Below, piece after piece: positions 20,894 through 28,467 of a DNA stretch of 64,000 nucleotides. The notes below the pieces were generated by a model. That model did no database searches and was not told where the DNA came from. It saw nothing but the letters and a program-made list of their open reading frames with translations. The DNA comes from Peteryoungia aggregata LMG 23059. Its GTDB lineage: Bacteria; Pseudomonadota; Alphaproteobacteria; Rhizobiales; Rhizobiaceae. Within the stretch, counting starts at the first letter, position 1; each line of letters starts with the position of its first letter. A program made the position numbers and the translations under genes. The stretch spans positions 1 through 64,000 of the forward strand of contig NZ_JAUSUW010000006.1 in NCBI RefSeq assembly GCF_030814435.1, read 5' to 3'.

Positions 20894-20938
20894 GCAGGTT
20901 TCGTAAAAGTGTCCCACGGTTTTACGATGAGAACCTGC
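20894..20938. repeat. 45-bp imperfect inverted repeat after the toxin gene
   Basis: The sequence starts on the base after the toxin stop codon. Outer arms GCAGGTT / AACCTGC enclose inner arms TCGTAAAA / TTTTACGA with an 11-base centre; the right side has a 4-base bulge. No T run follows. It could be the operator/promoter of the dehydrogenase genes or a boundary left by insertion of the toxin-antitoxin unit. Confidence 0.6.
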
Positions 20939-21015
20939 GACAAAACAAAGACGCTAAGCGGATGAATCGTTGGCTTGCCAACGAAAGTCTGCTCAGCTCG
21001 AAGGAGCAAGTGAAG

Positions 21016-22401
21016 ATGACGATGATCCAATGCATTTCGCCGATCGACGGATCGGTTTACGCCGAGCGACCGGCCATGTCGCTGGAGGCTGCCACCGAAG
21101 CCGTCGGTCGCGCCCGCAAGGCGCAGAAGGCCTGGGCGCGCCGGCCTCTGGAAGACCGCGTTCAGTTGGTGCTGAAGGGCGTTGCCCGCCTCAACGAGAT
21201 GTCGGACGAAGTGGTGCCGGAACTCGCCCATATGATGGGGCGCCCGATCCGCTATGGCGGCGAATACAAGGGTTTCAACGAGCGTTCGAACTATGTCGCG
21301 GCTGTTGCTGCTGACGCGCTGGCGCCGCTGGTCGTTGAAAACAGTGCAAGCTTCGAGCGCCGCATCGAGCGTGAGCCGCATGGCGTCGTCTTCGTCATCG
21401 CGCCGTGGAACTATCCTTACATGACCGCGATCAACACGATTGCGCCGGCGCTGATGGCCGGCAATACCGTGGTCATCAAGCATGCGACGCAGACGCTTCT
21501 CGTCGGCGAGCGCATGGTGCGCGCCTTTGTCGAGGCCGGCGTGCCTGACGATGTCTTCATCAACCTGTTCCTCGATCACGCCACGACCTCGGCGCTGATT
21601 GCCGCCGGCAATTTTAACTTCATCAACTTCACCGGGTCGGTCGAAGGTGGGCGTTCGATCGAGCGGGCCGCTGCCGGCACCTTTGCCGGCCTCGGTCTTG
21701 AGCTCGGCGGCAAGGATCCGGGCTACGTCATGGACGACGCGGACCTCGACGCTGCCGTCGATACGCTGATGGATGGTGCCACCTACAATTCCGGCCAGTG
21801 CTGCTGCGGCATCGAGCGCATCTATGTGCATGAGAGCCTCTACGACGCCTTTGTCGAGAAGTCGGTCGCCTGGGTGTCGAACTACAAGCTCGGCAATCCG
21901 CTCGATCCGGAAACGACGCTCGGACCGATGGCCAACAAGCGTTTCGCCAAAGTCGTGCGCGAGCAGATCGCCGATGCGGTCTCGAAGGGCGCCAAGGCGC
22001 TCGTTGATCCGAAGCTTTTCCCGGCGGATGACGGCGGCGCCTATATCATGCCTCAGGTGCTCGTGAACGTCGATCACTCCATGGCCTTCATGAAGGACGA
22101 GACTTTTGGTCCGGCGGTTGGCATCATGAAGGTGAAGAGCGATGAGGAAGCGCTCGGCCTGATGAATGACAGCCCCTATGGCTTGACCGCCTCGCTCTGG
22201 ACGCAGGATCCGGAGCGCGCCGCGCGCATCGGCCGCGATGTCGAAACCGGCACCGTGTTCATGAACCGTGCCGACTATCTCGACCCGGCGCTCTGCTGGA
22301 CCGGCGTCAAGGAAACCGGCAAGGGCGGTTCGCTCTCCGTGCTCGGCTTCCAGAATCTTACCCGTCCAAAATCCTACCACCTGAAGAAAGTCACGAAATG
22401 A
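21016..22401 (+). CDS. NAD(P)-dependent aldehyde dehydrogenase
   Basis: A 461-aa enzyme of the ALDH superfamily oxidising an aldehyde to an acid. Landmarks are APWNYP (129-134), general base Glu229 in LELGGK and the catalytic Cys in SGQCCCG (Cys263 by alignment to GQxC). EETFGP-type motif appears as DETFGPAVGI. AAGGAG lies nine bases before ATG 21016, so the 18 upstream codons are probably untranslated. It overlaps the Fe-alcohol dehydrogenase gene by four bases. This coupling suggests sequential alcohol-to-aldehyde-to-acid oxidation of one intermediate, probably glutamylated by the upstream ligase. Confidence 0.93.
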   Translation: MTMIQCISPIDGSVYAERPAMSLEAATEAVGRARKAQKAWARRPLEDRVQLVLKGVARLNEMSDEVVPELAHMMGRPIRYGGEYKGFNERSNYVAAVAADALAPLVVENSASFERRIEREPHGVVFVIAPWNYPYMTAINTIAPALMAGNTVVIKHATQTLLVGERMVRAFVEAGVPDDVFINLFLDHATTSALIAAGNFNFINFTGSVEGGRSIERAAAGTFAGLGLELGGKDPGYVMDDADLDAAVDTLMDGATYNSGQCCCGIERIYVHESLYDAFVEKSVAWVSNYKLGNPLDPETTLGPMANKRFAKVVREQIADAVSKGAKALVDPKLFPADDGGAYIMPQVLVNVDHSMAFMKDETFGPAVGIMKVKSDEEALGLMNDSPYGLTASLWTQDPERAARIGRDVETGTVFMNRADYLDPALCWTGVKETGKGGSLSVLGFQNLTRPKSYHLKKVTK

Positions 22402-23543
22402 ACATCGTCGCCAACTGGAGCTACCCCACCGCCGTCAAGATGGGACGTGGCCGCATCAAGGAACTGGCGGACGCCTGCAAGTCGCTCGGCATGAAGAAGC
22501 CGCTCTTGATCACCGACCGGGGTCTCGCCCCGATGGCGATCACCCAGACGGCGCTCGACGTGCTGGAAGAAGCCGGCCTCGGTCGCGCGCTCTTTGCCGA
22601 TGTCGATCCGAACCCGAATGAGAAGAACCTTGAGGCCGGCATCAAGGCCTACAAGGATGGCGGCCATGACGGCGTCGTGGCCTTCGGTGGCGGCTCCGGT
22701 CTCGATCTCGGCAAGTGCGTCGCCTTCATGGCTGGCCAGACGCGGCCTGTCTGGGACTTCGAGGATATCGGTGACTGGTGGACCCGCGCCAATTCCGACG
22801 CCATTGCCCCGATCGTCGCCGTGCCGACCACGGCGGGCACCGGTTCGGAAGTCGGTCGCGCTTCCGTCATCACCAACTCCGTCACGCATGTGAAGAAGAT
22901 CATCTTCCATCCGAAGTTCCTGCCCGGCGTTGTTATCTGCGACCCGGAACTGACCGTCGGTATGCCGAAGATGATCACGGCTGGCACCGGCATGGACGCC
23001 TTCGCGCATTGCCTGGAAGCCTATTCCTCGCCTTTCTATCACCCGATGAGCCAGGGCATCGCGCTCGAAGGCATGCGGCTGGTCAAGGAGTTCCTGCCGC
23101 GCGCCTATCATGATGGCACCGACCTCGAAGCGCGGACCAACATGATGTCGGCGGCTGCGATGGGTGCGGTGGCCTTCCAGAAGGGGCTTGGCGCGATCCA
23201 TGCGCTGTCGCACCCGATCGGCGCTGTCTACAACACCCATCATGGCATGACCAACGCGGTCGTGATGCCACCGGTGCTGAAGTTCAACCGGCATGTGATC
23301 GAGGACAAGATCGAGCGCGCAGCTGCCTATCTCGGTATCGCAGGCGGCTTCGACGGTTTCTATGACTACGTCCTGGCGCTTCGGGCAGAACTGCATGTGC
23401 CGGCTAACCTGACCGCCATGGGCATTGCCAATGACCGGATCGACGAACTCTCCGCCATGGCGATCGAGGATCCGAGTGCGGGCGGCAATCCGGTCAAGAT
23501 GACGCTCGAAAATACCAAGAAGCTGTTCGCCGACTGCTTCTGA
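22398..23543 (+). CDS. Iron-containing alcohol dehydrogenase (group III)
   Basis: A 381-aa Fe-ADH oxidising a primary alcohol with NAD. Metal ligands align with the FucO set: Asp200 and His204 (DAFAHCLEAY), His268 and His282 (HALSHPIGAVYNTHHG). The nucleotide-binding GGGSGLDLGK is at 97-106, followed by VPTTAGTGSEVGR. The ATGA overlap with the aldehyde dehydrogenase shows tight coupling, and a strong terminator follows, so this is the operon end. The phosphate-binding and active-site regions are intact. Confidence 0.95.
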   Translation: MNIVANWSYPTAVKMGRGRIKELADACKSLGMKKPLLITDRGLAPMAITQTALDVLEEAGLGRALFADVDPNPNEKNLEAGIKAYKDGGHDGVVAFGGGSGLDLGKCVAFMAGQTRPVWDFEDIGDWWTRANSDAIAPIVAVPTTAGTGSEVGRASVITNSVTHVKKIIFHPKFLPGVVICDPELTVGMPKMITAGTGMDAFAHCLEAYSSPFYHPMSQGIALEGMRLVKEFLPRAYHDGTDLEARTNMMSAAAMGAVAFQKGLGAIHALSHPIGAVYNTHHGMTNAVVMPPVLKFNRHVIEDKIERAAAYLGIAGGFDGFYDYVLALRAELHVPANLTAMGIANDRIDELSAMAIEDPSAGGNPVKMTLENTKKLFADCF

Positions 23544-23566
23544 CAGTTCGCGCTGATCGCATTGAG

Positions 23567-23596
23567 GACCCCGTCACTGTGTGGCGGGGTCTTTTT
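23567..23596 (+). terminator. Rho-independent terminator after Fe-alcohol dehydrogenase
   Basis: Stem GACCCCG / CGGGGTC with an 11-base loop, followed by TTTTT. It ends the catabolic plus-strand operon. Confidence 0.85.
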
Positions 23597-23904
23597 CGTG
23601 TCTTGCTCATGCGCTTGTGATCCGTCCAGCCCCTTGCTGGCAGATGTCAGGGCAGGGCAAGTCGCGCCGCCGCATGTCGGCAGATGTCTATCTGTGCGCG
23701 GCTCAGTAGGGACGGACCTGCGCATTCTTATTTGCGAATATACTTTGTTTTTCCGTCGCTTCTCCCCATTATGGGGGAGGGTGCCAGGTGTCCCGTTTCC
23801 ATTTTGTTAACCATGTTTGCTCCATGATCAATGCGTGGGGCGCCGATGATGCTGGCTGCTCAAGAGCGATGAGCCGCTCGGATCCGACCTCCCAAGGAAA
23901 CAGC
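23597..23904. other. Intergenic region upstream of the ParA-like gene
   Basis: No gene recognised. It contains an AT-rich stretch with TTATTTGCGAATATA near 23729-23743, a small palindrome CTCCCC-ATTAT-GGGGGAG near 23761-23778 similar to half of the RIME-like element, and TTAACCAT near 23807-23814, which resembles a CtrA half-site. A promoter for the ParA-like gene is expected here. Confidence 0.4.
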
Positions 23905-24624
23905 ATGCCAGTCATTTCTTTTGCCAATGCCAAGGGCGGTGCCGGCAAAACCACCGCAGCCCTTCTTCTCGCCACTGAACTGGCCCATCAGGGCTACCGC
24001 GTCGCTATCCTGGATGCCGATCCGCAGCGCTGGATCACCCAGTGGCACGAGATCTCCGGTCCGCAACGCAACATAGAAGTGATCTCGGAAGTGACCGTGG
24101 CCTCTGTCCAGGGACATATCCGCGAACTCTCGCGCACAAACGACTACATCATCATGGATCTGGCCGGCGCGCGTGACGCGATGGTGACGACGGCGATCGG
24201 TCTGTCGGATCACGTGATGATCCCGGTGCAAGGTTGCGCCATGGACGCCAAGGGCGGCGCTCAGATCCTGGATCTGATCAAGCTTATGGAAGGTGCCGGC
24301 AATATGGTCATTCCGCATTCGGTCGTCCTGACCCGCGTCACCTCAATGGTGACGACGCGTGCGCTGCTGACGATCAAGGGCCTGCTTGCCGCTCGCGGCG
24401 TCAACGTCGTCAACACACCGATTGCCGAGCGCAGCGCCTATCGTGAGATCTTCGACTGTGGAGGCACGCTGTATTCGATGGATGCAGCGCGAATCAGCAA
24501 TCTCGACAAGGCCCAGGAAAACGCCAAGGCCTTCGCCTCCGAAGTCATGCGCCTGTTGCCGGTGAAAATCATCCGCTCCGGCGAGCCGCGCCGCCTGTTC
24601 CGGCTGGTTCGCTCGGCAGCGTAG
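23905..24624 (+). CDS. Orphan ParA-family ATPase (VirC1-like)
   Basis: A 239-aa deviant-Walker ATPase. FANAKGGAGKTTAALLLATE holds the KGGxGKT Walker A with the signature lysine, and AILDADPQRWITQW the A'/switch region. These resemble Agrobacterium VirC1 and small orphan ParA proteins more than chromosomal Soj. No ParB or parS-like repeats are adjacent. ATG 23905 is preferred (AAGGAAA six bases upstream) over an ATG 39 codons earlier. Possible roles are positioning of a DNA region, a protein machine or chemoreceptors. It is monocistronic, bounded by terminators on both sides. Confidence 0.82.
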   Translation: MPVISFANAKGGAGKTTAALLLATELAHQGYRVAILDADPQRWITQWHEISGPQRNIEVISEVTVASVQGHIRELSRTNDYIIMDLAGARDAMVTTAIGLSDHVMIPVQGCAMDAKGGAQILDLIKLMEGAGNMVIPHSVVLTRVTSMVTTRALLTIKGLLAARGVNVVNTPIAERSAYREIFDCGGTLYSMDAARISNLDKAQENAKAFASEVMRLLPVKIIRSGEPRRLFRLVRSAA

Positions 24625-24647
24625 TCGTCAGACTTCCTATCCAATAC

Positions 24648-24681
24648 AAAGAGACCGCCGGGGGACGCCGGCGGTCTCTTT
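24648..24681. terminator. Bidirectional terminator between convergent genes
   Basis: 12-bp arms AAAGAGACCGCC / GGCGGTCTCTTT around a 10-base loop. The A and T ends of the stem serve both strands: the ParA-like gene (+) and the L,D-transpeptidase gene (-). Confidence 0.85.
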
Positions 24682-24721
24682 GTTTGTAGATTGTCATCGG
24701 CGGTCGAACGTCGCCGGTCGT

Positions 24722-26077
24722 TTACTCGACAAATTCGACCGTCACGCCTGCCTTGACCATCTTGGCCAGTTCCGTTGCATCCCAGTTGGTCAGGCGGATG
24801 CAGCCGTGGCTCTGGGTGCGGCCGATCTTGGAGGGTTCGGGCGTGCCGTGGATGCCATAGGTCGGCTTGGACAGTGCCAGCCAGACCGTGCCGACAGGGC
24901 CGTTGGGGCCCGGCGGGATCTGCAGGATCTGGGTATTGTTGCCCTGCTGGAAGTTGACCTTCGGGTTGTAGGTATAGCCCGGATTGAGCGCGATGCGATC
25001 GATGGTCACCGTGCCGGTGGGCGAGGGCGTATCGGCCGAGCCGATGCTTGCCGGATAGGCGGCAACGAGAGCGCCATCCTCGCCATAGGCGAAGACCTGT
25101 TTCAGGCCCTTGTTGGCGACGATGCGCGCGACACTTCCCTTCTTGATCGGACCTGGCTCGACCACCTTGATCGTGGTGCCCGGGATCGAGAAGTCTGCGC
25201 CTGGGTTCAGTTCGCGCAGATAGGCTTCGTCCATGTGGAAGCGCTCGGCGAGCATCTCGACCGTCGAGGTATAGGACATCGCCGGCAACTGTGCCTTGTG
25301 GGCATAGTCATCCGGGATAGAGGCGACGAAGGGGCCGGCGGCATCGCCAGCCGTGATCGTGTAGCTCTTGATCGCCAGCCCGCCGGACAGGCGCAGGCGC
25401 TCCAGGATGTCATCGGCATTGTTCGGGTCCAGCGTTTCGCCGGTCATCTGCTCCCAGGCGACGATGGCCTTGTTGACGTTCTGGCCCATCTTGCCATCGA
25501 TCACGCCGGGAGAAATGCCTTCGCGATCGAGGAAGACCTGAAGTGCCGTGATTTCGAGGCGTGAAAGGTCACTTTTGACTGGGATTTCCGGGGTGACTGT
25601 GCGGGAGGGGGCCGTATCTGCGGGAGCGGGCAGATCCGGGCCGCCATAGGGCATGTCCTGCGGCGAGCCATCGAGCGGCATGCCGTCGTTGGGCGCTGCG
25701 TCAGGGATCGATGCGGTGGTCACATCGTCGTCCCAACCGCGAGGGGCGGGTTCGGGTTGCCCATAGGGATCATAGACGCCGGGCAGGGCCCGGTTGCCGC
25801 CACCCTGGCGGGGCGGGAAATAGCTTTCCGCCGGGATCTCGGTCGCGACGAGATTGCCCATGCGATCGATCAGGACTGTGCGTCCCATACGGTCACGACT
25901 GATCACGACCTCTCCCGCTTCCGGGACATAGTCCAGAATGTCTCCCTCCGGAGACACGAGCAGGGTATGCGATCGGCGATAGTCGTAGACCGATTGTGCC
26001 CAAGTAGCGCTCGCTGAAACGAGCGAAGCGGCGGTCAAAACCGCCAGTACCAAGCCAGAATTCCTGATGTCGAACAC
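24722..26077 (-). CDS. L,D-transpeptidase with PG-binding and LysM-like regions
   Basis: A 451-aa exported enzyme that forms or edits 3-3 peptidoglycan cross-links or anchors proteins to peptidoglycan. The order is: signal peptide (to ATWAQ, about residue 28), Pro-rich linker, PG-binding-1-like domain (ITALQVFLDREGISPGVIDG), a LysM-like segment (MLAERFHMDEAYLRELNPG) and a C-terminal YkuD domain. The catalytic motif is complete: IHGTPEP (His410) and SHGCIRL (Cys426). Rhizobiales grow at the pole and rely heavily on L,D-cross-links. The gene is divergent from the MarR gene. Confidence 0.93.
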   Translation of the reverse strand: MFDIRNSGLVLAVLTAASLVSASATWAQSVYDYRRSHTLLVSPEGDILDYVPEAGEVVISRDRMGRTVLIDRMGNLVATEIPAESYFPPRQGGGNRALPGVYDPYGQPEPAPRGWDDDVTTASIPDAAPNDGMPLDGSPQDMPYGGPDLPAPADTAPSRTVTPEIPVKSDLSRLEITALQVFLDREGISPGVIDGKMGQNVNKAIVAWEQMTGETLDPNNADDILERLRLSGGLAIKSYTITAGDAAGPFVASIPDDYAHKAQLPAMSYTSTVEMLAERFHMDEAYLRELNPGADFSIPGTTIKVVEPGPIKKGSVARIVANKGLKQVFAYGEDGALVAAYPASIGSADTPSPTGTVTIDRIALNPGYTYNPKVNFQQGNNTQILQIPPGPNGPVGTVWLALSKPTYGIHGTPEPSKIGRTQSHGCIRLTNWDATELAKMVKAGVTVEFVE

Positions 26078-26237
26078 GATTCGGTTTCCTCATCTGAGCC
26101 GGCGATCAACGCGACAAATTTGACACTAATGTGGAAAAGGTGAATTCATAATGAAAATAGGGTTAACTCGCTGTGGGGACAGTTGAGCGACCGGGTTCAG
26201 ATGCGGAAATGTATCGCCCGGATCGAAGGGGGAGAGC

Positions 26238-26720
26238 ATGCATGATCGACTGAGAATGGAAGCCTTTCTGCCCTTTCGGCTGATCCGGATCGCCGAAAGC
26301 GTCGACAATGGCTTCATGCAGTTCTGCGGATCAGAGGACGAATTGTCCTGGTCCGAATGGCAGGTGCTCTGGTCTCTCGGCGAACACAACCCGACGACGG
26401 CCAAGGCGATCTCCGGTCATTCGGGCCTGTCGAAGACGAAGATCAGCCGGGCGGTGAAGGTTCTGGAGGACAAGGACTACCTGCAGCGCAAGAAAGATCG
26501 GTCCGATCGGCGCTTCGAGCTCTTGTCGCTCACGCCGAAGGGGCGGCAGCGTTTCGACCGGCTTGCTAGCGATGCCGAGGCTTTCCAGCGCTGGCTTGAG
26601 CGCAGCGTCAACATCGCCTATCTCTCCTCCCTCGACAGCGGACTCGTCGGTGTGGAGGATTTGATTTCTACCGGTCACCTCAGAGCGCCGCAGCGGCAAT
26701 CCGAGGAACCTCTCGTATGA
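26238..26720 (+). CDS. MarR-family winged-helix regulator
   Basis: A 160-aa protein with the MarR wHTH order: LSWSEWQVLWSLGEHNPTTA, recognition helix LSKTKISRAVKVLEDK, and wing RKKDRSDRRFELLSLTPKG. GGGGGAGAGC precedes ATG 26238. Its stop overlaps the next gene's start (ATGA), so it is co-translated with the aldose-epimerase-like gene, which may be functionally linked. The effector is unknown. Confidence 0.88.
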   Translation: MHDRLRMEAFLPFRLIRIAESVDNGFMQFCGSEDELSWSEWQVLWSLGEHNPTTAKAISGHSGLSKTKISRAVKVLEDKDYLQRKKDRSDRRFELLSLTPKGRQRFDRLASDAEAFQRWLERSVNIAYLSSLDSGLVGVEDLISTGHLRAPQRQSEEPLV

Positions 26721-27544
26721 TCATGTTTTCCGGTCCCAAGGGACCGCGGCTGGCCCTGGATGCTGCATCGGTATTCGACATCGGCGCCTGCATCGTCGAT
26801 GGCGTGGATCTTTCACCGGGGCGGGCAATACCTGACGATGGCGATCCGCGCATCGACCATTCGCTTGAGGGCTTTCTTTTCACCTGTGGGCCAGATCATA
26901 TCCGACACAGGGAGCCGATTGCCGGGAGCGCAGGTTTCTATCCCCTGCATGGTTCCTTCTCGGCCAATCCGGCCCATTCAATCGAGATGACGGTCGAGGG
27001 TGACGATCTCGTGGCGCGCGCCGTCGTTGACGTGTCCCTTGCTGCAGGCGGCCGGGCTGAGCTCCGGCGGCAGTGGCGCCTGAAGAGCGAGAGCGGCGAG
27101 GTGCAGCTTGCCGATACCGTCGTCAATGTCGGCGATACCGCGTTTCCGACATTTCTGATGTATCACATGAATCTTGGCGCGAAGCATTTCGACCCTTTGA
27201 CCCGGTTGGAAGGCGCGATGCTCGAAGGTGGTGCTCTTCCCTGGGCGTTTGGCGAAGGGGATGGCGGCATCTTCTGCGTGCCCGCAGGCCATGGTGGCTG
27301 GGCGGAGCTTCGTCTCGGACCGATCGCGGCGATCGGTGGCAAGCGGCTCAAGGTCCGCTTCCGCACGGATACGCTGCCGCATCTGCAGGTCTGGCGGAAC
27401 CAGAGGCTGCCTGCGCATGTGCTCGGCATCGAGCCGGTCTCGCATCGTTGGGTCGGGCGTGCCGAGCTCGAAGCGGTCGGCGAATTCAACATGCTGCAGC
27501 CGGGCGAAAGCCGTGACTACGGGCTGGCCTTTTCCTTCGTCTGA
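26717..27544 (+). CDS. Aldose 1-epimerase-like protein (DUF4432 type)
   Basis: A 275-aa galactose-mutarotase-fold protein of the DUF4432 type. Recognisable are YPLHGSFSANPA (His-Gly near the sugar site), FLMYHMNLGAKHFD and VLGIEPVSHRWVGR (the conserved acidic residue and Arg). These proteins are thought to bind or epimerise sugars, but few are characterised. The gene is translationally coupled to a MarR regulator and no other sugar genes are near. Confidence 0.7.
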   Translation: MIMFSGPKGPRLALDAASVFDIGACIVDGVDLSPGRAIPDDGDPRIDHSLEGFLFTCGPDHIRHREPIAGSAGFYPLHGSFSANPAHSIEMTVEGDDLVARAVVDVSLAAGGRAELRRQWRLKSESGEVQLADTVVNVGDTAFPTFLMYHMNLGAKHFDPLTRLEGAMLEGGALPWAFGEGDGGIFCVPAGHGGWAELRLGPIAAIGGKRLKVRFRTDTLPHLQVWRNQRLPAHVLGIEPVSHRWVGRAELEAVGEFNMLQPGESRDYGLAFSFV

Positions 27545-27628
27545 GGCGGGACGGCGAGCCTGTCGCGATTGACGCTTTCGGATGCCCGTCGTAGATGTTT
27601 GGCCCCAAGAAATTGACGAGGTGCCCCG

Positions 27629-27967
27629 ATGAACATCCGTGAGATCAACGAGGAATATTCGGTCAGCGGCCAGATCACCGTCGACGAGGTCGACGAGATC
27701 AAGGCGCTCGGCTTCAAGTCGATCGTCTGCCATCGCCCCGACGGGGAAGATTTTGGCCAGCCGGAATTCGCGGCCGTTGCCAAACGTGCGGAAGAGCTGG
27801 GACTGAAGATCAAGCATGTGCCTGTCGGCCCGATGGGCGTGACGCCCGATGCCGTCGCCGACATGGTCGATGCGCTGGAAGAGTTCGAGCGGCCGATGCT
27901 CGGCTATTGCCGTTCGGGCGCCCGCTCGACGGCGACCTACGAGCACGCCCTTCGCCAGCGCGGCTAA
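27629..27967 (+). CDS. BLH/DUF442 (TIGR01244-type) phosphatase- or sulfurtransferase-like protein
   Basis: A 112-aa single-domain protein. A cysteine-based loop C-R-S-G-A-R-S (CX5R) near residues 92-98 matches the phosphatase/rhodanese-like active site of the beta-lactamase-hydrolase-like (DUF442) domain; the Rhizobiales versions are often fused to a metallo-beta-lactamase involved in sulfide detoxification (BigR/Blh). Here it stands alone, so the missing partner is notable. KSIVCHRPDGEDFGQP is the typical N-terminal motif. A hairpin terminator follows. Confidence 0.8.
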   Translation: MNIREINEEYSVSGQITVDEVDEIKALGFKSIVCHRPDGEDFGQPEFAAVAKRAEELGLKIKHVPVGPMGVTPDAVADMVDALEEFERPMLGYCRSGARSTATYEHALRQRG

Positions 27968-27988
27968 ACCCTTCCTTTCATCATGAAC

Positions 27989-28010
27989 GGCCGGAGCTTC
28001 GCCTCCGGCC
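27989..28010 (+). terminator. Hairpin, probable terminator
   Basis: GGCCGGAG / CTCCGGCC stem with a CTTCGC loop after the DUF442 gene. The following sequence (CGTCTGTGTTT) is only moderately T-rich, so termination may be partial before ridA. Confidence 0.5.
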
Positions 28011-28049
28011 CGTCTGTGTTTCACCCAAGCCTCAAGCAGGAGTTTTCCC

Positions 28050-28391
28050 ATGAGCATCAAGCGTATCGAGCCCGGCAAGCGCATGAGCGCCGCCGTCGTC
28101 CACGGCAACACAGTCTATCTCGCCGGCCAGGTTGGCGAAGGCGCATCGGTGACCGAGCAGTCGAAGTCGGCGCTTGCCGAAGTCGACCGCCTGCTGGCGG
28201 CTGCCGGTTCGGACAAGTCAAAGATCCTGCAGACGATCATCTACCTCTCCGACATGTCGACCTTCGGCGAAATGAACGCCGTCTGGGAAGGCTGGATTGA
28301 TCCTGCCAACCCGCCGGCCCGCGCCACGTCGGAAGCAGCACTTGCGACCCCGGACTACAAGGTCGAGTTCATCGTTACGGCTGCTCTCTGA
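28050..28391 (+). CDS. RidA/YjgF-family protein
   Basis: A 113-aa trimeric RidA-superfamily protein. GNTVYLAGQVGEG, SKILQTIIYLSDMSTFGEMN and NPPARATSEAALA match the family; the conserved active-site arginine appears as the Arg of PARATSE. RidA hydrolyses reactive enamine/imine intermediates made by PLP enzymes. Subfamilies (Rid1-7) differ and several are not deaminases, so the role here is uncertain. CAGGAG precedes the ATG. Confidence 0.9.
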   Translation: MSIKRIEPGKRMSAAVVHGNTVYLAGQVGEGASVTEQSKSALAEVDRLLAAAGSDKSKILQTIIYLSDMSTFGEMNAVWEGWIDPANPPARATSEAALATPDYKVEFIVTAAL

Positions 28392-28420
28392 TTTTTCAGA
28401 GACCGCAATTGCTTACAGAA

Positions 28421-28446
28421 GGCCGGGAGCGATTCCGGCCTTTTTG
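28421..28446 (+). terminator. Rho-independent terminator after ridA
   Basis: AGGCCGG / CCGGCCT stem followed by TTTT. The reverse strand lacks a T run, so it acts on ridA. Confidence 0.85.
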
Positions 28447-28467
28447 CTGCCTTCGCTTCTGCGGTGG

